Source: JACPNO01 sp963825405 (lineage in GTDB: Bacteria; Acidobacteriota; Terriglobia; Bryobacterales; Bryobacteraceae). Taken from it: a stretch of DNA of 64,000 nucleotides. Position numbers and translations under genes: made by a program. The DNA is taken from contig CAWGTB010000010.1 of assembly GCA_963825405.1 (NCBI GenBank), forward strand, positions 139,495 through 203,494, given 5' to 3'. Under the pieces are notes generated by a model. That model made no database searches and was not told the origin of the DNA. It saw nothing but the letters and a program-made list of their open reading frames with translations. Shown here piece by piece: positions 10,284 to 19,009 of this stretch; the stretch's first letter is position 1; every line of letters starts with the position of its first letter.

Positions 10284-10987
10284 GGCCTTTCTAGGATTCC
10301 GCGAATCTGCCCGGATAAAATTGCTGGCGTCTGATAACTGGCGTCAATCTCTTCCAGCCGCCGCCCAGTCTGGCGAAAATATTCCAGCAACGGCTTGGTT
10401 TGCCTCTGATAAGCGTCCAGCCGCTCACGCACGACGGCTGCCTGATCGTCGTCGCGAACGGCCAATTTGGCCCCGTCTTTGTCGCACACACCTACCGCCC
10501 GCGGTGGTTTGGAAGTGGCATTATACAGGGTGCCGCACAACGGACACTGGCTGCGTCTGCTCAGACGGGCGATAACTATATTGTAATCCACCACGAGGTG
10601 AATCACCACTGGCTCCAGCCCGCGCTCGGCCAGCATGCGGTCGAGGGTCTCGGCTTGTTGGCGGGTGCGCGGATAACCGTCCAAAATGAACCCCTGCTCA
10701 CAATCGCCCTGCGCCAGGCGCTCGGTCACCAGGCCGCTTACCAGTTCATCCGATACCAGGTGGCCTTCGCCCATGGTCCCGGAGACGCCTTTGCCAATGG
10801 CGTCGCCTGCCTGGATATGCTCGCGCAGCATGTCGCCGGTAGAAATCGTGGGAATCCGCAGGGCTTCGGAAAGCAGCCTGGCTTGCGTACCTTTGCCCGA
10901 GCCCGGCGCGCCGAACAGGATCAATGCCCTGGGCCGGTTAGGCGACGGGTCGCGCGGTGAAGGCCTGTTGATCTCCGATGTCGCCAA
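10280..10987 (-). CDS. adk: Adenylate kinase
   Basis: The 235-residue enzyme interconverts ATP plus AMP and two ADP. The P-loop is ILFGAPGSGKGTQ, the AMP-binding part is PTISTGDMLREHI and the FILDGYPRT segment follows. The lid carries CPLCGTLYN and then VCDKDG, i.e. a C-C-C-D zinc-binding set, as in Gram-positive and many other long adenylate kinases. About 20 extra residues (MATSEINRPSPRDPSPNRP) precede the core, so a later start is possible, although no other good start is seen. Immediately downstream of secY. Confidence 0.96.
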   Translation of the reverse strand: MATSEINRPSPRDPSPNRPRALILFGAPGSGKGTQARLLSEALRIPTISTGDMLREHIQAGDAIGKGVSGTMGEGHLVSDELVSGLVTERLAQGDCEQGFILDGYPRTRQQAETLDRMLAERGLEPVVIHLVVDYNIVIARLSRRSQCPLCGTLYNATSKPPRAVGVCDKDGAKLAVRDDDQAAVVRERLDAYQRQTKPLLEYFRQTGRRLEEIDASYQTPAILSGQIRGILERP

Positions 10988-11010
10988 CCCTTACTCCCGG
11001 TGATCCTGCA

Positions 11011-12410
11011 TTAGAACGAGCTGCGGCGTCCGCGAATGCGGCCGGCGCGCGGCGTGAATCCTTCATAGTGCCGCATGATGAGCTGGGCTTCGATCTGGTT
11101 GATCGTATCCATGGCCACGCCCACCACGATCAGCAGGGAAGTGCCGCCGAAGTAAAACTGTACGTTGAGGCCTTCCAGCAAGGAATCGCGGGAAATAGGT
11201 GTCGATCCAGTTGCCGATCCCCGGCAGATGCTGCAGGTGGATGCCGGAAATCATGATGTCCGGAATCAGGCACAGGATGGACAGATACAACCCCCCGACC
11301 ACGGTGATCTTGGTGAGGATGTTGTTCATGTAGTCGGCGGTGTTGCGGCCCGGCCGGATGCCCGGAATGAAGCCGCCGTACTTGCGCATGTTGTCGGCTG
11401 CTTCGTTGGGATTGAAAATGATCGACACGTAGAAAAAGCAGAAGAACAGAATGCCGGCCACGAACAGCAGCACGTACAGCGGCTCGCCGTGCTTGATCGA
11501 ATTCAGCATGCTGCTCAAATACGGGCTGTTCTTCACAAAAGGCAGGCTCGCGAGGGTCTGCGGAAACGCCAGAATCGAGGACGCGAAAATGACCGGAATC
11601 ACGCCGCCCGCATTGACTTTCAAGGGCATGTGCGTGGATTGCCCGCCCATCACGCGCCGTCCCACCACGCGCTTGGCGTATTGCACCGGAATGCGCCGCT
11701 CGCCGCGTTCCACCAATACGATGAACGCGACCACCGCCACCATCATGACGATGATCAGCGCCAGCTCCAGGAAATTCCATTCGTGGGTGACAAACACGTT
11801 CTGGTAAATGTTGCCGATGGCGTTGGGCAGCCCGACCACGATGCCGGCGAAGATGATCAGCGACATGCCGTTGCCGATGCCGCGCTCGCTGATCTGCTCG
11901 CCCAGCCACATGATGAACGCCGTGCCGGTGGTGAGCGAAATCATGGTGAGCAGAATGAAGCCGATGCCGGGGTGAACGACGATGTTGCCCTGCATGGCCT
12001 GCAGGCCGGCGGCGATGCCGAACGACTGAATCAGCGCCAGGCCGACCGTCAGGTAGCGGGTCCACTGGGTGATTTTGCGCCGCCCCAGCTCGCCTTCCTT
12101 TTGCAGTTTTTCGAGAGTCGGAATGACCACCGTCAGCAATTGCAAGATGATCGACGACGTGATGTAGGGCATGATGCCCAGCGCAAACACCGTCAGCTTG
12201 CGGATATTGCCGCCGGCGAACATATCGAAGAAGCCGAAAATGCTTCCCGAGTTTTGGGAGAAGAATTCCTGCCAGCGCAACAATGTTGATGCCCGGGGTT
12301 GGGACGTGCCCGCCCAGCCGGTACACCGCCAGCATCAGCAGCGTAAACAGAACCCGCTTGCGCAGGTCCGGAATGCGGAATACGTTGGCAATCGCCTCAA
12401 AGAATTTCAT
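11011..12410 (-). CDS. secY: Preprotein translocase SecY, read broken by two single-base indels
   Basis: SecY is the central channel of the Sec translocon. The protein starts MKFFEAIANVFRIPDLRKRV at 12410 and ends GFTPRAGRIRGRRSSF with a TAA at 11011-11013. Two extra bases break it. At about 12268-12270 the reading changes from VPTPGINIVALA to EFFSQNSGSIFGFFDMF, and at about 11182-11183 from IDTYFPRF to LLEGLNVQFYFGGTSLL. Removing one base at each place gives a complete protein of about 466 residues with ten transmembrane segments. SecY is essential, so an assembly error is far more likely than a true pseudogene. It lies between rplO and adk. Confidence 0.93.
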
Positions 12411-12429
12411 GGCCGTTCCTTGGCGCAGC

Positions 12430-12896
12430 TTATTTCTCCGCTTTCCTCGCGGCCTTCGCGATGACTTTGGCTTCACCGCCCGCCGCTTGGATTTTCTTGA
12501 TCGCCGATTCGGAAAACAGATGCGCTTCGATGGTGATCTTGCGCGTCAGCTCGCCCGGTACCCAGTATCTTGACGCCGTCGCGGCCATTGCGTACCGCGC
12601 CGAGTTTGATCAGACTTTCGGCGGTGAAGTGATCGCCTTCCAGTTTTACGATCCGGCCCAAATTGATAACAGCATACTGCTTCTTGAAGATGTTGGTGAA
12701 CCCGCGCTTGGGCAGGCGGCGGTGCAGCGGCATCTGGCCGCCTTCGAAGCCGCGCTTCTGGCTGAACCCGGTGCCGGCGTGTTGACCCTTGCTGCCGCGG
12801 GTCGACGTCTTGCCGTGCCCCGACCCCATGCCGCGCCCTACTCGCCGGCGCGCGCGTTTTTGGCCGGCCGGCGGCTTCAGATGTGCTCAGATTCAT
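12430..12896 (-). CDS. rplO: 50S ribosomal protein L15, broken by two single-base indels
   Basis: L15 bridges 23S rRNA domains. The central frame reads GMGSGHGKTSTRGSKGQHAG through GFTNIFKKQYAVINLGRI, the hallmark of the family. The start MNLST at 12896 is in another frame; dropping one base near 12881 joins it to LKPPAGQKRARRRVGRG. Dropping one C from the CCC at 12554-12556 joins GVKILGTG to ELTRKITIEAHLFSESAIKK and a TAA at 12430-12432. The corrected protein has about 154 residues. Its place between rpmD and secY is canonical. Confidence 0.93.
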
Positions 12897-12900
12897 AGGA

Positions 12901-13081
12901 TTACTCCACCACCACCAGCAAATGCGGAACTTTCTTCACCATGCCGCGAAACGACGGAGTGTCCGGCCGCTCGACGATCTGGTTGATCTTGCGCAATCCG
13001 AGACGCCCGCACAATCTGCTTGTGCTTCTCGGGGGTGCAGATCGGACTGCGCACCAGTTTGATTTTGACTTTGCCTTCCAT
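12901..13081 (-). CDS. rpmD: 50S ribosomal protein L30, broken by one single-base indel
   Basis: MEGKVKIKLVRSPICTPEKH starts the protein at 13081. One extra base in the GGG at 13006-13008 throws it off; without it the reading continues RLGLRKINQIVERPDTPSFR and ends HLLVVVE at a TAA (12901-12903). That is about 59 residues, the normal L30 length. The gene lies between rpsE and rplO. Confidence 0.92.
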
Positions 13082-13087
13082 ATGTCG

Positions 13088-13600
13088 TCACATCTTGTCC
13101 AGCGTCAAGCCGCGCATTTCAGCGACCAGGTTCTTGTCGCGAAGCTGCTCGAGCGCATTGATCGTGGCCTTCACCACGTTGTGCGGATTGTGGGTGCCGA
13201 TGGATTTCGTCAGCACGTTGGGAATCCCGGCGGCTTGCACTACCGCGCGCACCGGACCACCGGCAATCACGCCCGTTCCTTCAGCGGCCGGCTTCAGCAG
13301 CACCATCCCGCTGCCGTAGCGCCCCAGCACCTGGTGGGGAATGGTGGTCGGCAGCAGATAGATTTTGCGCAGATTCTTCTTGGCGGCTTCAATGCCTTTG
13401 CGAATAGCCGAGGGAACTTCCTTGGCCTTGCCGACGCCGAACCCGACTACTTTGGCGTTGGCGTCTCCGACGACCACCAGCGCCGAGAAGCTCAGATTCT
13501 TGCCGCCTTTGACGACCTTGGTCACGCGGTTGATCGAAACCACCTGCTCTTTGAGATTGAGCGTCTGCGGATCGATGCGTTTCACGATTGCCGATGCCAT
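13088..13600 (-). CDS. rpsE: 30S ribosomal protein S5
   Basis: S5 is a fidelity protein at the mRNA entry. The 170 residues contain the double-stranded RNA-binding-like N domain (VVSINRVTKVVKGGKNLSFS, ALVVVGDANAKVVGFGVGKA) and the C domain (VLLKPAAEGTGVIAGGPVRA, SIGTHNPHNVVKATINAL). Standard length. It starts 3 bases after the rplR stop. Confidence 0.98.
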   Translation of the reverse strand: MASAIVKRIDPQTLNLKEQVVSINRVTKVVKGGKNLSFSALVVVGDANAKVVGFGVGKAKEVPSAIRKGIEAAKKNLRKIYLLPTTIPHQVLGRYGSGMVLLKPAAEGTGVIAGGPVRAVVQAAGIPNVLTKSIGTHNPHNVVKATINALEQLRDKNLVAEMRGLTLDKM

Positions 13601-13603
13601 GCC

Positions 13604-13960
13604 TTAGAACTCCAGTCCGGCCGCCCGCGCGGCGTCGGCGAGCGCTTTGACGCGCCCGTGGTAAATGTAGCCTCCGCGATCGAAGACCACCTGCTTAATC
13701 CCTTTTGCCTTGGCGCGTTCGGCGACCGTGGTGCCAATCGCCTTGGCGCCGGCCAGGTTGCCGCCGCCTTTACCGTCTTTTTCAGCCGAGGATGCCGCGA
13801 CCACCGTGTGTCCGGTCGAGTCGTCGATGACTTGCGCGTAAATGTGCGCCACGCTGCGGAACACCGCGAGGCGCGGCCGCGCTGTGGTGCCGCGCAGCTT
13901 GGCGCGAATGCGCTTGTGAATGCGCGTGCGAATTTCGTTTTTAGATGTCTTGCGGATCAT
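13604..13960 (-). CDS. rplR: 50S ribosomal protein L18
   Basis: L18 binds 5S rRNA with L5. The 118-residue protein starts with a basic tail (MIRKTSKNEIRTRIHKRIRA) and continues RPRLAVFRSVAHIYAQVIDD and the C-terminal FDRGGYIYHGRVKALADAAR. Its start overlaps the rplF stop as ATGA (13957-13960). Confidence 0.98.
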   Translation of the reverse strand: MIRKTSKNEIRTRIHKRIRAKLRGTTARPRLAVFRSVAHIYAQVIDDSTGHTVVAASSAEKDGKGGGNLAGAKAIGTTVAERAKAKGIKQVVFDRGGYIYHGRVKALADAARAAGLEF

Positions 13961-14496
13961 GCCTTGGCCCCTGCTCCGGTCTTACCGACCTTCTTGCGCA
14001 GCGCCTCGCCGGTGTAGCGGATGCCCTTGTTCTTGTATGGATCGGGCTTGCGCAAGGCGCGAATATTGGCCGCAACCTGCCCCAGCATCTGCCGGTCGTA
14101 GCCGGTCAACACCAGATGGGTCTGCTTATCGATTTTGAGATCCACCCCGTCCGGCAGCAGCACTTCGATGGGATGGGAATAGCCCAGGGTGAAAGTCGCC
14201 ACGCGGCCTTTGACGTCGGCGCGATAGCCGATGCCGACAATATCCAGCTCGCGCGTGAATCCGGTCGATACGCCGTTGACGGCGTTGGCGGCTAGCGCGC
14301 GGGTCAGCCCGTGCAGCGCGGCTTGAGAATCGTTCTCGCGCATCAGCTCGAGCGAGCCGTTCTCCTGTTTCACCGTGATTCCGGCCGGAACCGGTACGCG
14401 CAGTTTGCCCTTTGGCCCTTCCACTTGCAGTTCTTCGCCGATTTTTACGGTCACGCCTTTCGGCAGCGGGATCGGTTTTCTTCCTACTCTTGACAT
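13957..14496 (-). CDS. rplF: 50S ribosomal protein L6
   Basis: L6 supports the sarcin-ricin loop and the factor-binding region. 179 residues: MSRVGRKPIPLPKGV at the start, the two homologous alpha-beta domains, and the second-domain signature KPDPYKNKGIRYTGE near the C-terminus. Standard in length and place, 7 bases after rpsH. Confidence 0.98.
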   Translation of the reverse strand: MSRVGRKPIPLPKGVTVKIGEELQVEGPKGKLRVPVPAGITVKQENGSLELMRENDSQAALHGLTRALAANAVNGVSTGFTRELDIVGIGYRADVKGRVATFTLGYSHPIEVLLPDGVDLKIDKQTHLVLTGYDRQMLGQVAANIRALRKPDPYKNKGIRYTGEALRKKVGKTGAGAKA

Positions 14497-14503
14497 GTCT
14501 GGA

Positions 14504-14899
14504 TTACCAAATCTGGCAGAGCAGCTCTCCGCCGATGCCTTCCTTGCGCGCGTGTTTTCCCGTCATCACCCCGCGTGGCGTGGTCAAAATGTTGATGCCG
14601 AGCCCGCCCTGCACGCGCGGAATGTCATCCTGGCCTACATACACCCGGCAGCCGGGGCGCGATACGCGCTCGATTTTCGTGATCACCGGCGAATTGTTGG
14701 GCCCGTACTTCAGGTAAATCTTAATCACCCGCTTGACGCCTTCTTCGGCGACCTTGAAATTGGCGATATATCCCTCTTCTTTCAGGATGCGCGCAATCTC
14801 GGCTTTTAATTTCGATGCCGGCACGTCCACTTTGGGATGACGGGCGGTGATGGCATTACGCACCCGCGTCAGCATGTCGGCGATGGGATCGCTGGTCAT
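14504..14899 (-). CDS. rpsH: 30S ribosomal protein S8
   Basis: S8 is a primary 16S binder and in enterobacteria the spc operon repressor; whether it plays that role here is unknown. The 131 residues include MTSDPIADMLTRVRNA at the start and the C-terminal signature GGLGINILTTPRGVMTGKHA followed by GGELLCQIW. Confidence 0.98.
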   Translation of the reverse strand: MTSDPIADMLTRVRNAITARHPKVDVPASKLKAEIARILKEEGYIANFKVAEEGVKRVIKIYLKYGPNNSPVITKIERVSRPGCRVYVGQDDIPRVQGGLGINILTTPRGVMTGKHARKEGIGGELLCQIW

Positions 14900-14909
14900 T
14901 TGTACTCTC

Positions 14910-15095
14910 CTACCAACTGGCCTTGATCACGCCTGGAATCTCGCCATTCAACGCGAGTTGGCGAAAACAAATCCGGCAGATGCCGAACTTGCGTAGAAAG
15001 CCGCGCGGACGCCCGCACCTCCAGCACCGGTTGCGATGCCGGCACTTGTACTTCGGAGTCTTGAGGTCCTTTGCGATTTTGGCGGTTGTAGCCAT
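14910..15095 (-). CDS. rpsN: 30S ribosomal protein S14, zinc type
   Basis: This is the short 61-residue S14 (type Z). The zinc site is C-x2-C in RCWRCGRPRG and C-x2-C in GICRICFRQ, and the C-terminus GEIPGVIKASW is typical. An extra cysteine before the first pair (KYKCRHR) is not a usual ligand. The zinc-independent long form is absent here. It lies between rplE and rpsH. Confidence 0.97.
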   Translation of the reverse strand: MATTAKIAKDLKTPKYKCRHRNRCWRCGRPRGFLRKFGICRICFRQLALNGEIPGVIKASW

Positions 15096-15112
15096 TCCTC
15101 TCCTCTATATCC

Positions 15113-15655
15113 TCACTGCCGAAACGGCATGCCCATGCTCTTCAATAGAGTAAGCGCTTCCGCATCGGTCTTGGCCGTGGTGGTGATCGAAATATTCATG
15201 CCCTTGGTCTTGTCCACCTTGGCGTAATCGATCTCGGGGAAAATCAACTGATCCTTCACGCCGAGCGTGTAATTGCCCCGGCCGTCGAAAGACTTCGTCG
15301 ACACCCCGCGAAAATCGCGGACACGCGGCAGCGCCACGTTCACCAGGCGATCGAAGAACTCGTACATCCGATCGCCGCGCAGCGTGACCATGCAGCCGAT
15401 CGACATGCCTTCGCGCAGCTTGAAAGCCGCGATCGACTTCTTGGCCTTGGTAACCACCGGCCGCTGCCCGGCAATCTGCCCCAGTTCTGTCACCGCGCCA
15501 TCCATCAGCTTGGCGTTTTGCGTGGCTTCACCCAGGCCGATGTTGACTGAAATCTTGACCAGGCGCGGCACCGCCATGGCGTTCTTGTAGCCGAACTCTT
15601 TGGTGAGAGTCGGAACCACGTTCTTTTGATAAAACTCTTTTATGCGTGCTGCCAT
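15113..15655 (-). CDS. rplE: 50S ribosomal protein L5
   Basis: L5 binds 5S rRNA and contacts the P-site tRNA. I chose the ATG at 15653-15655 (MAARIKEFYQKNVVPTL), which gives the normal 180 residues; the 27 codons upstream in the same frame lie inside rplX. Conserved parts are VPRLVKISVNIGLGEA, GQRPVVTKAKKSIAAFK and the C-terminal MNISITTTAKTDAEALTLL. Confidence 0.97.
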   Translation of the reverse strand: MAARIKEFYQKNVVPTLTKEFGYKNAMAVPRLVKISVNIGLGEATQNAKLMDGAVTELGQIAGQRPVVTKAKKSIAAFKLREGMSIGCMVTLRGDRMYEFFDRLVNVALPRVRDFRGVSTKSFDGRGNYTLGVKDQLIFPEIDYAKVDKTKGMNISITTTAKTDAEALTLLKSMGMPFRQ

Positions 15656-15656
15656 A

Positions 15657-16025
15657 TCATTTCTTGTCCAGCGACTGTCCGCATTTGCGGCATACTCGTG
15701 AGCGCCGCGCTTTGCCTCCAGCCACATGTTCCACATGATGCGCGATCCGCACCGGCCCGCAAGCCGGACACAGAATCATCACATTCGAAATCGCAATCGG
15801 GCTTTCCCGCTCGGCAATGCCGCCCTTGATCTGCTTGCCCGGGTTGGGCCGTGTATGCCGCTTGATCATCGAGACATGCTCGACCAACACTTTGCCGGTG
15901 CGTTCATCAATGCTCAGCACGCGCCCGCTCTTGCCCCGGTCACGCCCGGCGATTACCCGCACTTGGTCGTTCTTTTTGATCTGAATGCGTACCGGCTCGG
16001 CCGGTTTTCTTTTCGCAATAGCCAT
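15657..16025 (-). CDS. rplX: 50S ribosomal protein L24
   Basis: L24 initiates large-subunit assembly. The 122-residue protein has the KOW motif in KNDQVRVIAGRDRGKSGRVL and IKRHTRPN. The second half carries two C-x2-C pairs (ILCPACGPV and RVCRKCGQS), which could bind zinc. The ATG at 16023-16025 follows a perfect GGAGGTGA and overlaps the rplN stop by one base (TGATG), so I prefer it to the TTG one codon earlier. Confidence 0.96.
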   Translation of the reverse strand: MAIAKRKPAEPVRIQIKKNDQVRVIAGRDRGKSGRVLSIDERTGKVLVEHVSMIKRHTRPNPGKQIKGGIAERESPIAISNVMILCPACGPVRIAHHVEHVAGGKARRSRVCRKCGQSLDKK

Positions 16026-16393
16026 CAAATCACCTCCGGCGCGAGCGAAACGATTTTCATGAATTTCTTGTCGCGTAATTCTCTAGCCACCGGTCCGAAT
16101 ACGCGCGTGCCCACCGGCTCGCCCACTTCATTGATCAGAACGGCGGCATTGGAATCGAAGCGAATGTAGCTGCCATCCCGGCGCCGCGTTTCCTTGCGCA
16201 TACGCACGATCACGCAGCGCACCACTTTGCCTTTTTTGATGGCCGATTCAGGCGCGGCTTCTTTCACGCTGGCCGTGATGACGTCGCCCAAGCCCGCGCG
16301 CAACCCGAGATCGCCGCCGCGCGGCAGGATGCATTGCAGCTTCCTGGCGCCGCTGTTATCGGCCACTTCGAGCATGGTACGCATCCCAATCAT
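16025..16393 (-). CDS. rplN: 50S ribosomal protein L14
   Basis: L14 forms an intersubunit bridge. The protein has the standard 122 residues, with MIGMRTMLEVADNSGARKLQ at the start, a typical GDVITASVKEAAP region, RRRDGSYIRFDSNAAVLIN in the middle and KIVSLAPEVI at the end. Confidence 0.98.
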   Translation of the reverse strand: MIGMRTMLEVADNSGARKLQCILPRGGDLGLRAGLGDVITASVKEAAPESAIKKGKVVRCVIVRMRKETRRRDGSYIRFDSNAAVLINEVGEPVGTRVFGPVARELRDKKFMKIVSLAPEVI

Positions 16394-16429
16394 AGTCGTC
16401 GCTCCCTGTTCTCGCTCACCATCACCTGG

Positions 16430-16732
16430 CTAAATCTTGACGTCGAGATCGGCCGGTTGAGCATCTACCTGCACCGCCCGCCGCACAATGTCGCCCAGCT
16501 TCCAGCGCTTCAAACGGCTCAACGGACGGCATTCGATGATGCGCACCGTATCGCCCTTCTTGGCTTCGCTCTTTTCATCGTGGACATAAAACTTCTTGCG
16601 CTTGGTCACGATGCGTTTGTAGAGCGGATGCGGCACCCGGCGCTGCACTTCGACGACGATGGTCTTCTGCATCTTGGTCGAAACCACTTCGCCGACCTTC
16701 TCGTTTTTATTGCCTTGCGTCTCTGGGGCCAT
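16430..16732 (-). CDS. rpsQ: 30S ribosomal protein S17
   Basis: S17 is an OB-fold protein that binds the 5' domain of 16S rRNA. The 100 residues contain GEVVSTKMQKTIVVEVQRRV, HDEKSEAKKGDTVRIIECRP and LSRLKRWKLGDIVRRA. About ten extra residues follow the usual end. It starts 3 bases after rpmC. Confidence 0.98.
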   Translation of the reverse strand: MAPETQGNKNEKVGEVVSTKMQKTIVVEVQRRVPHPLYKRIVTKRKKFYVHDEKSEAKKGDTVRIIECRPLSRLKRWKLGDIVRRAVQVDAQPADLDVKI

Positions 16733-16735
16733 AAG

Positions 16736-16957
16736 CTACTTTTTCTCCCCGGCTGTCGCCAACTCTGCCGCCATTTCCCGTTCCCGCAGAATCGTATGGA
16801 TCCGCGCGCGTGTCTTTTTCATCGCCCGGATCTTCTTGAGCCCGTCCATCTGCCCCATGGACATTTGCAGGCGGAGGCGGAAAAGTTGTTCGTCGATATC
16901 CCGCAACTGGACGTCAAGCTCATGAGCGTCCACGTCCCGAAGTTTTTGCGATTTCAT
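16736..16957 (-). CDS. rpmC: 50S ribosomal protein L29
   Basis: L29 is a two-helix protein next to the exit tunnel. It has 73 residues: SQKLRDVDAHELDVQLRDID, EQLFRLRLQMSMGQMD and RAMKKTRARIHTILRER, the last being the diagnostic segment. It lies between rplP and rpsQ as expected. Confidence 0.96.
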   Translation of the reverse strand: MKSQKLRDVDAHELDVQLRDIDEQLFRLRLQMSMGQMDGLKKIRAMKKTRARIHTILREREMAAELATAGEKK

Positions 16958-16969
16958 CCCGTAATCCTC

Positions 16970-17386
<417 letters not shown>

Positions 17387-17398
17387 GGCAGGTTCCTT

Positions 17399-18364
17399 TT
17401 AACTTTCGCTTCCTTCACCCGGTTTCACATCCGGGGCAGGGCTTTCGACGGGCTGCGTTTCGGCAGCTTTGGTCTCGGCTGGTTTGGCTTCGACCGTCGG
17501 CTCGGGCCTGGCTTCCTGTTTCCAGGTAGGCTGCGGCGCCATCAACGGCGGCATAATCGGCCCGCCCGTACGTGCCGGACGCGGCAGATCGGAAGGAGCA
17601 GCCTGCGTGGCTGGTCCCGCATGTTCAGCAGGCGCGGCAACCGGCGCCGGCTCTCTACGCCGTTCGCGATCGCGATCCCGACGAGGCTCGGAGCGCCGCG
17701 GCTCAGGCTCGGCCGAAATAAATCCGCGCCGTCCTTTGGTTTCGAGAATCTCGCCTTTGTAAAGCCAGGTCTTGATGCCGATGACGCCGTAGGTGGTGCG
17801 CGCTTCGGTGAATCCGTAATCGATATCGGCGCGCAGGGTGTGCAGCGGAAGCTGCCCCTGCAAGTACCATTCGCTGCGGGCGATTTCGGCGCCATTCAGA
17901 CGTCCCGACACGCGAACCTTGATTCCTTTGCAGCCGAAGCGCAGCGCCGAATCGACCGCCTTACGCATCGCGCGCCGGAAAGCCACGCGCTTTTCGAGCT
18001 GTAGCGCAATCGATTCCGAGACTAACTGGGCGTCGAGTTCCGGCTTGTGCACTTCCTGAATATCGATGAACACTTCGCGCTTGGTGCGCTTAGCCAGGTC
18101 CTGTTTGAGCTTTTCGATCTCGGCGCCTTTGCGGCCGATGATGATGCCGGGGCGCGAGGTGCGAATGGTAACGCGCAGCTTGTTGCCGGGCCGGTCGACT
18201 TCAATCGAGCTGACGCCGGCCGAGCGCAGCCGGTCGCGCAAGCCTTCCTTCATCTCCAAATCTTCCTGGAGCAGTTTGGCGTAACCTTGCTTCGCGAACC
18301 AGCGCGAGCGCCAGGGTTTGGAAAACCCGAGCCGGAACCCGTAAGGATGAACCTTTTGTCCCAT
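17399..18364 (-). CDS. rpsC: 30S ribosomal protein S3 with a long C-terminal extension
   Basis: S3 forms the mRNA entry with S4 and S5. The core (about residues 1-215) has the KH domain with the GxxG loop in IIIGRKGAEIEKLKQDLAKR and the C-terminal domain with WYLQGQLPLHTLRADIDYGF and GVIGIKTWLYKGEI. Residues from about 220 to 321 are an extra tail: first Arg/Glu rich (RRDRDRERRREP), then Ala/Pro rich with repeated EARPEPTVEAKPAETKAAET-type stretches. Normal S3 has about 210-240 residues. The tail is low complexity, so its role, if any, cannot be read from the sequence. Confidence 0.97.
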   Translation of the reverse strand: MGQKVHPYGFRLGFSKPWRSRWFAKQGYAKLLQEDLEMKEGLRDRLRSAGVSSIEVDRPGNKLRVTIRTSRPGIIIGRKGAEIEKLKQDLAKRTKREVFIDIQEVHKPELDAQLVSESIALQLEKRVAFRRAMRKAVDSALRFGCKGIKVRVSGRLNGAEIARSEWYLQGQLPLHTLRADIDYGFTEARTTYGVIGIKTWLYKGEILETKGRRGFISAEPEPRRSEPRRDRDRERRREPAPVAAPAEHAGPATQAAPSDLPRPARTGGPIMPPLMAPQPTWKQEARPEPTVEAKPAETKAAETQPVESPAPDVKPGEGSES

Positions 18365-18366
18365 TC

Positions 18367-18705
18367 TTATTCTTTCTCCGCCACTGTGATGACGATATGC
18401 GCCGAGCGCCGCTGATACCGGTAGGCGCGTCCCATGGGAGCGGGCCGGATGCGCTTCGCGCGCGGCCCCTCATTGACATAAGCTTCCGACACGAACAACT
18501 TGTCGACGTCCACTTCTTCCGACCGGTTCTGCGCGTTGGCGATGGCCGACTTGAGAACTTTCTCTACCGTCGGGGCGATGCGCTTGTTGGTCGAGCGCAG
18601 CGTGCTGATGGCTTCGCCGGCATTGCGGCCGCGAATCAAATCGACCACTAAGCGCGCTTTCTGCGCCGAGACCCGGATATATCTGGCTTCTGCTCTGGCT
18701 TCCAT
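18367..18705 (-). CDS. rplV: 50S ribosomal protein L22
   Basis: L22 lines the exit tunnel with its long hairpin. The 112-residue protein reads YIRVSAQKARLVVDLIRGRN, VEKVLKSAIANAQNR and the loop RAKRIRPAPMGRAYRYQRRS, then HIVITVAEKE. It starts 8 bases after rpsS. Confidence 0.98.
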   Translation of the reverse strand: MEARAEARYIRVSAQKARLVVDLIRGRNAGEAISTLRSTNKRIAPTVEKVLKSAIANAQNRSEEVDVDKLFVSEAYVNEGPRAKRIRPAPMGRAYRYQRRSAHIVITVAEKE

Positions 18706-18713
18706 GGTCGCCT

Positions 18714-19007
18714 CTACGCCGGTTTGGCGGTCTTCTCGGTAGTCGCCGCCTTCACCGAGTGTCCTTTGAAAATCCGCGTGGGCGAAAACTCGCCCAGCTT
18801 GTGTCCCACCATGTTTTCGGTGATGTACACCGGAATGAATTTCTTGCCGTTATGCACGGCGACGGTGAAGCTGACGAACTCCGGCAGAATCGTCGAGCGC
18901 CGCGACCAGGTCCGCAGAACTTTCTTTTCGTTCTTGGCGGCCATATCGGCCAGCTTTTTTTCCAGATGGCCGTCGGTGAACGGCCCTTTTTTTACGGATC
19001 GGCCCAT
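18714..19007 (-). CDS. rpsS: 30S ribosomal protein S19
   Basis: S19 pairs with S13 in the head of the small subunit. 97 residues: MGRSVKKGPFTDGHLEKKL, TWSRRSTILPEFVSFTVAVH, NGKKFIPVYITENMVGHKLG and GEFSPTRIFKGHS. Standard. Confidence 0.98.
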   Translation of the reverse strand: MGRSVKKGPFTDGHLEKKLADMAAKNEKKVLRTWSRRSTILPEFVSFTVAVHNGKKFIPVYITENMVGHKLGEFSPTRIFKGHSVKAATTEKTAKPA

Positions 19008-19009
19008 AG

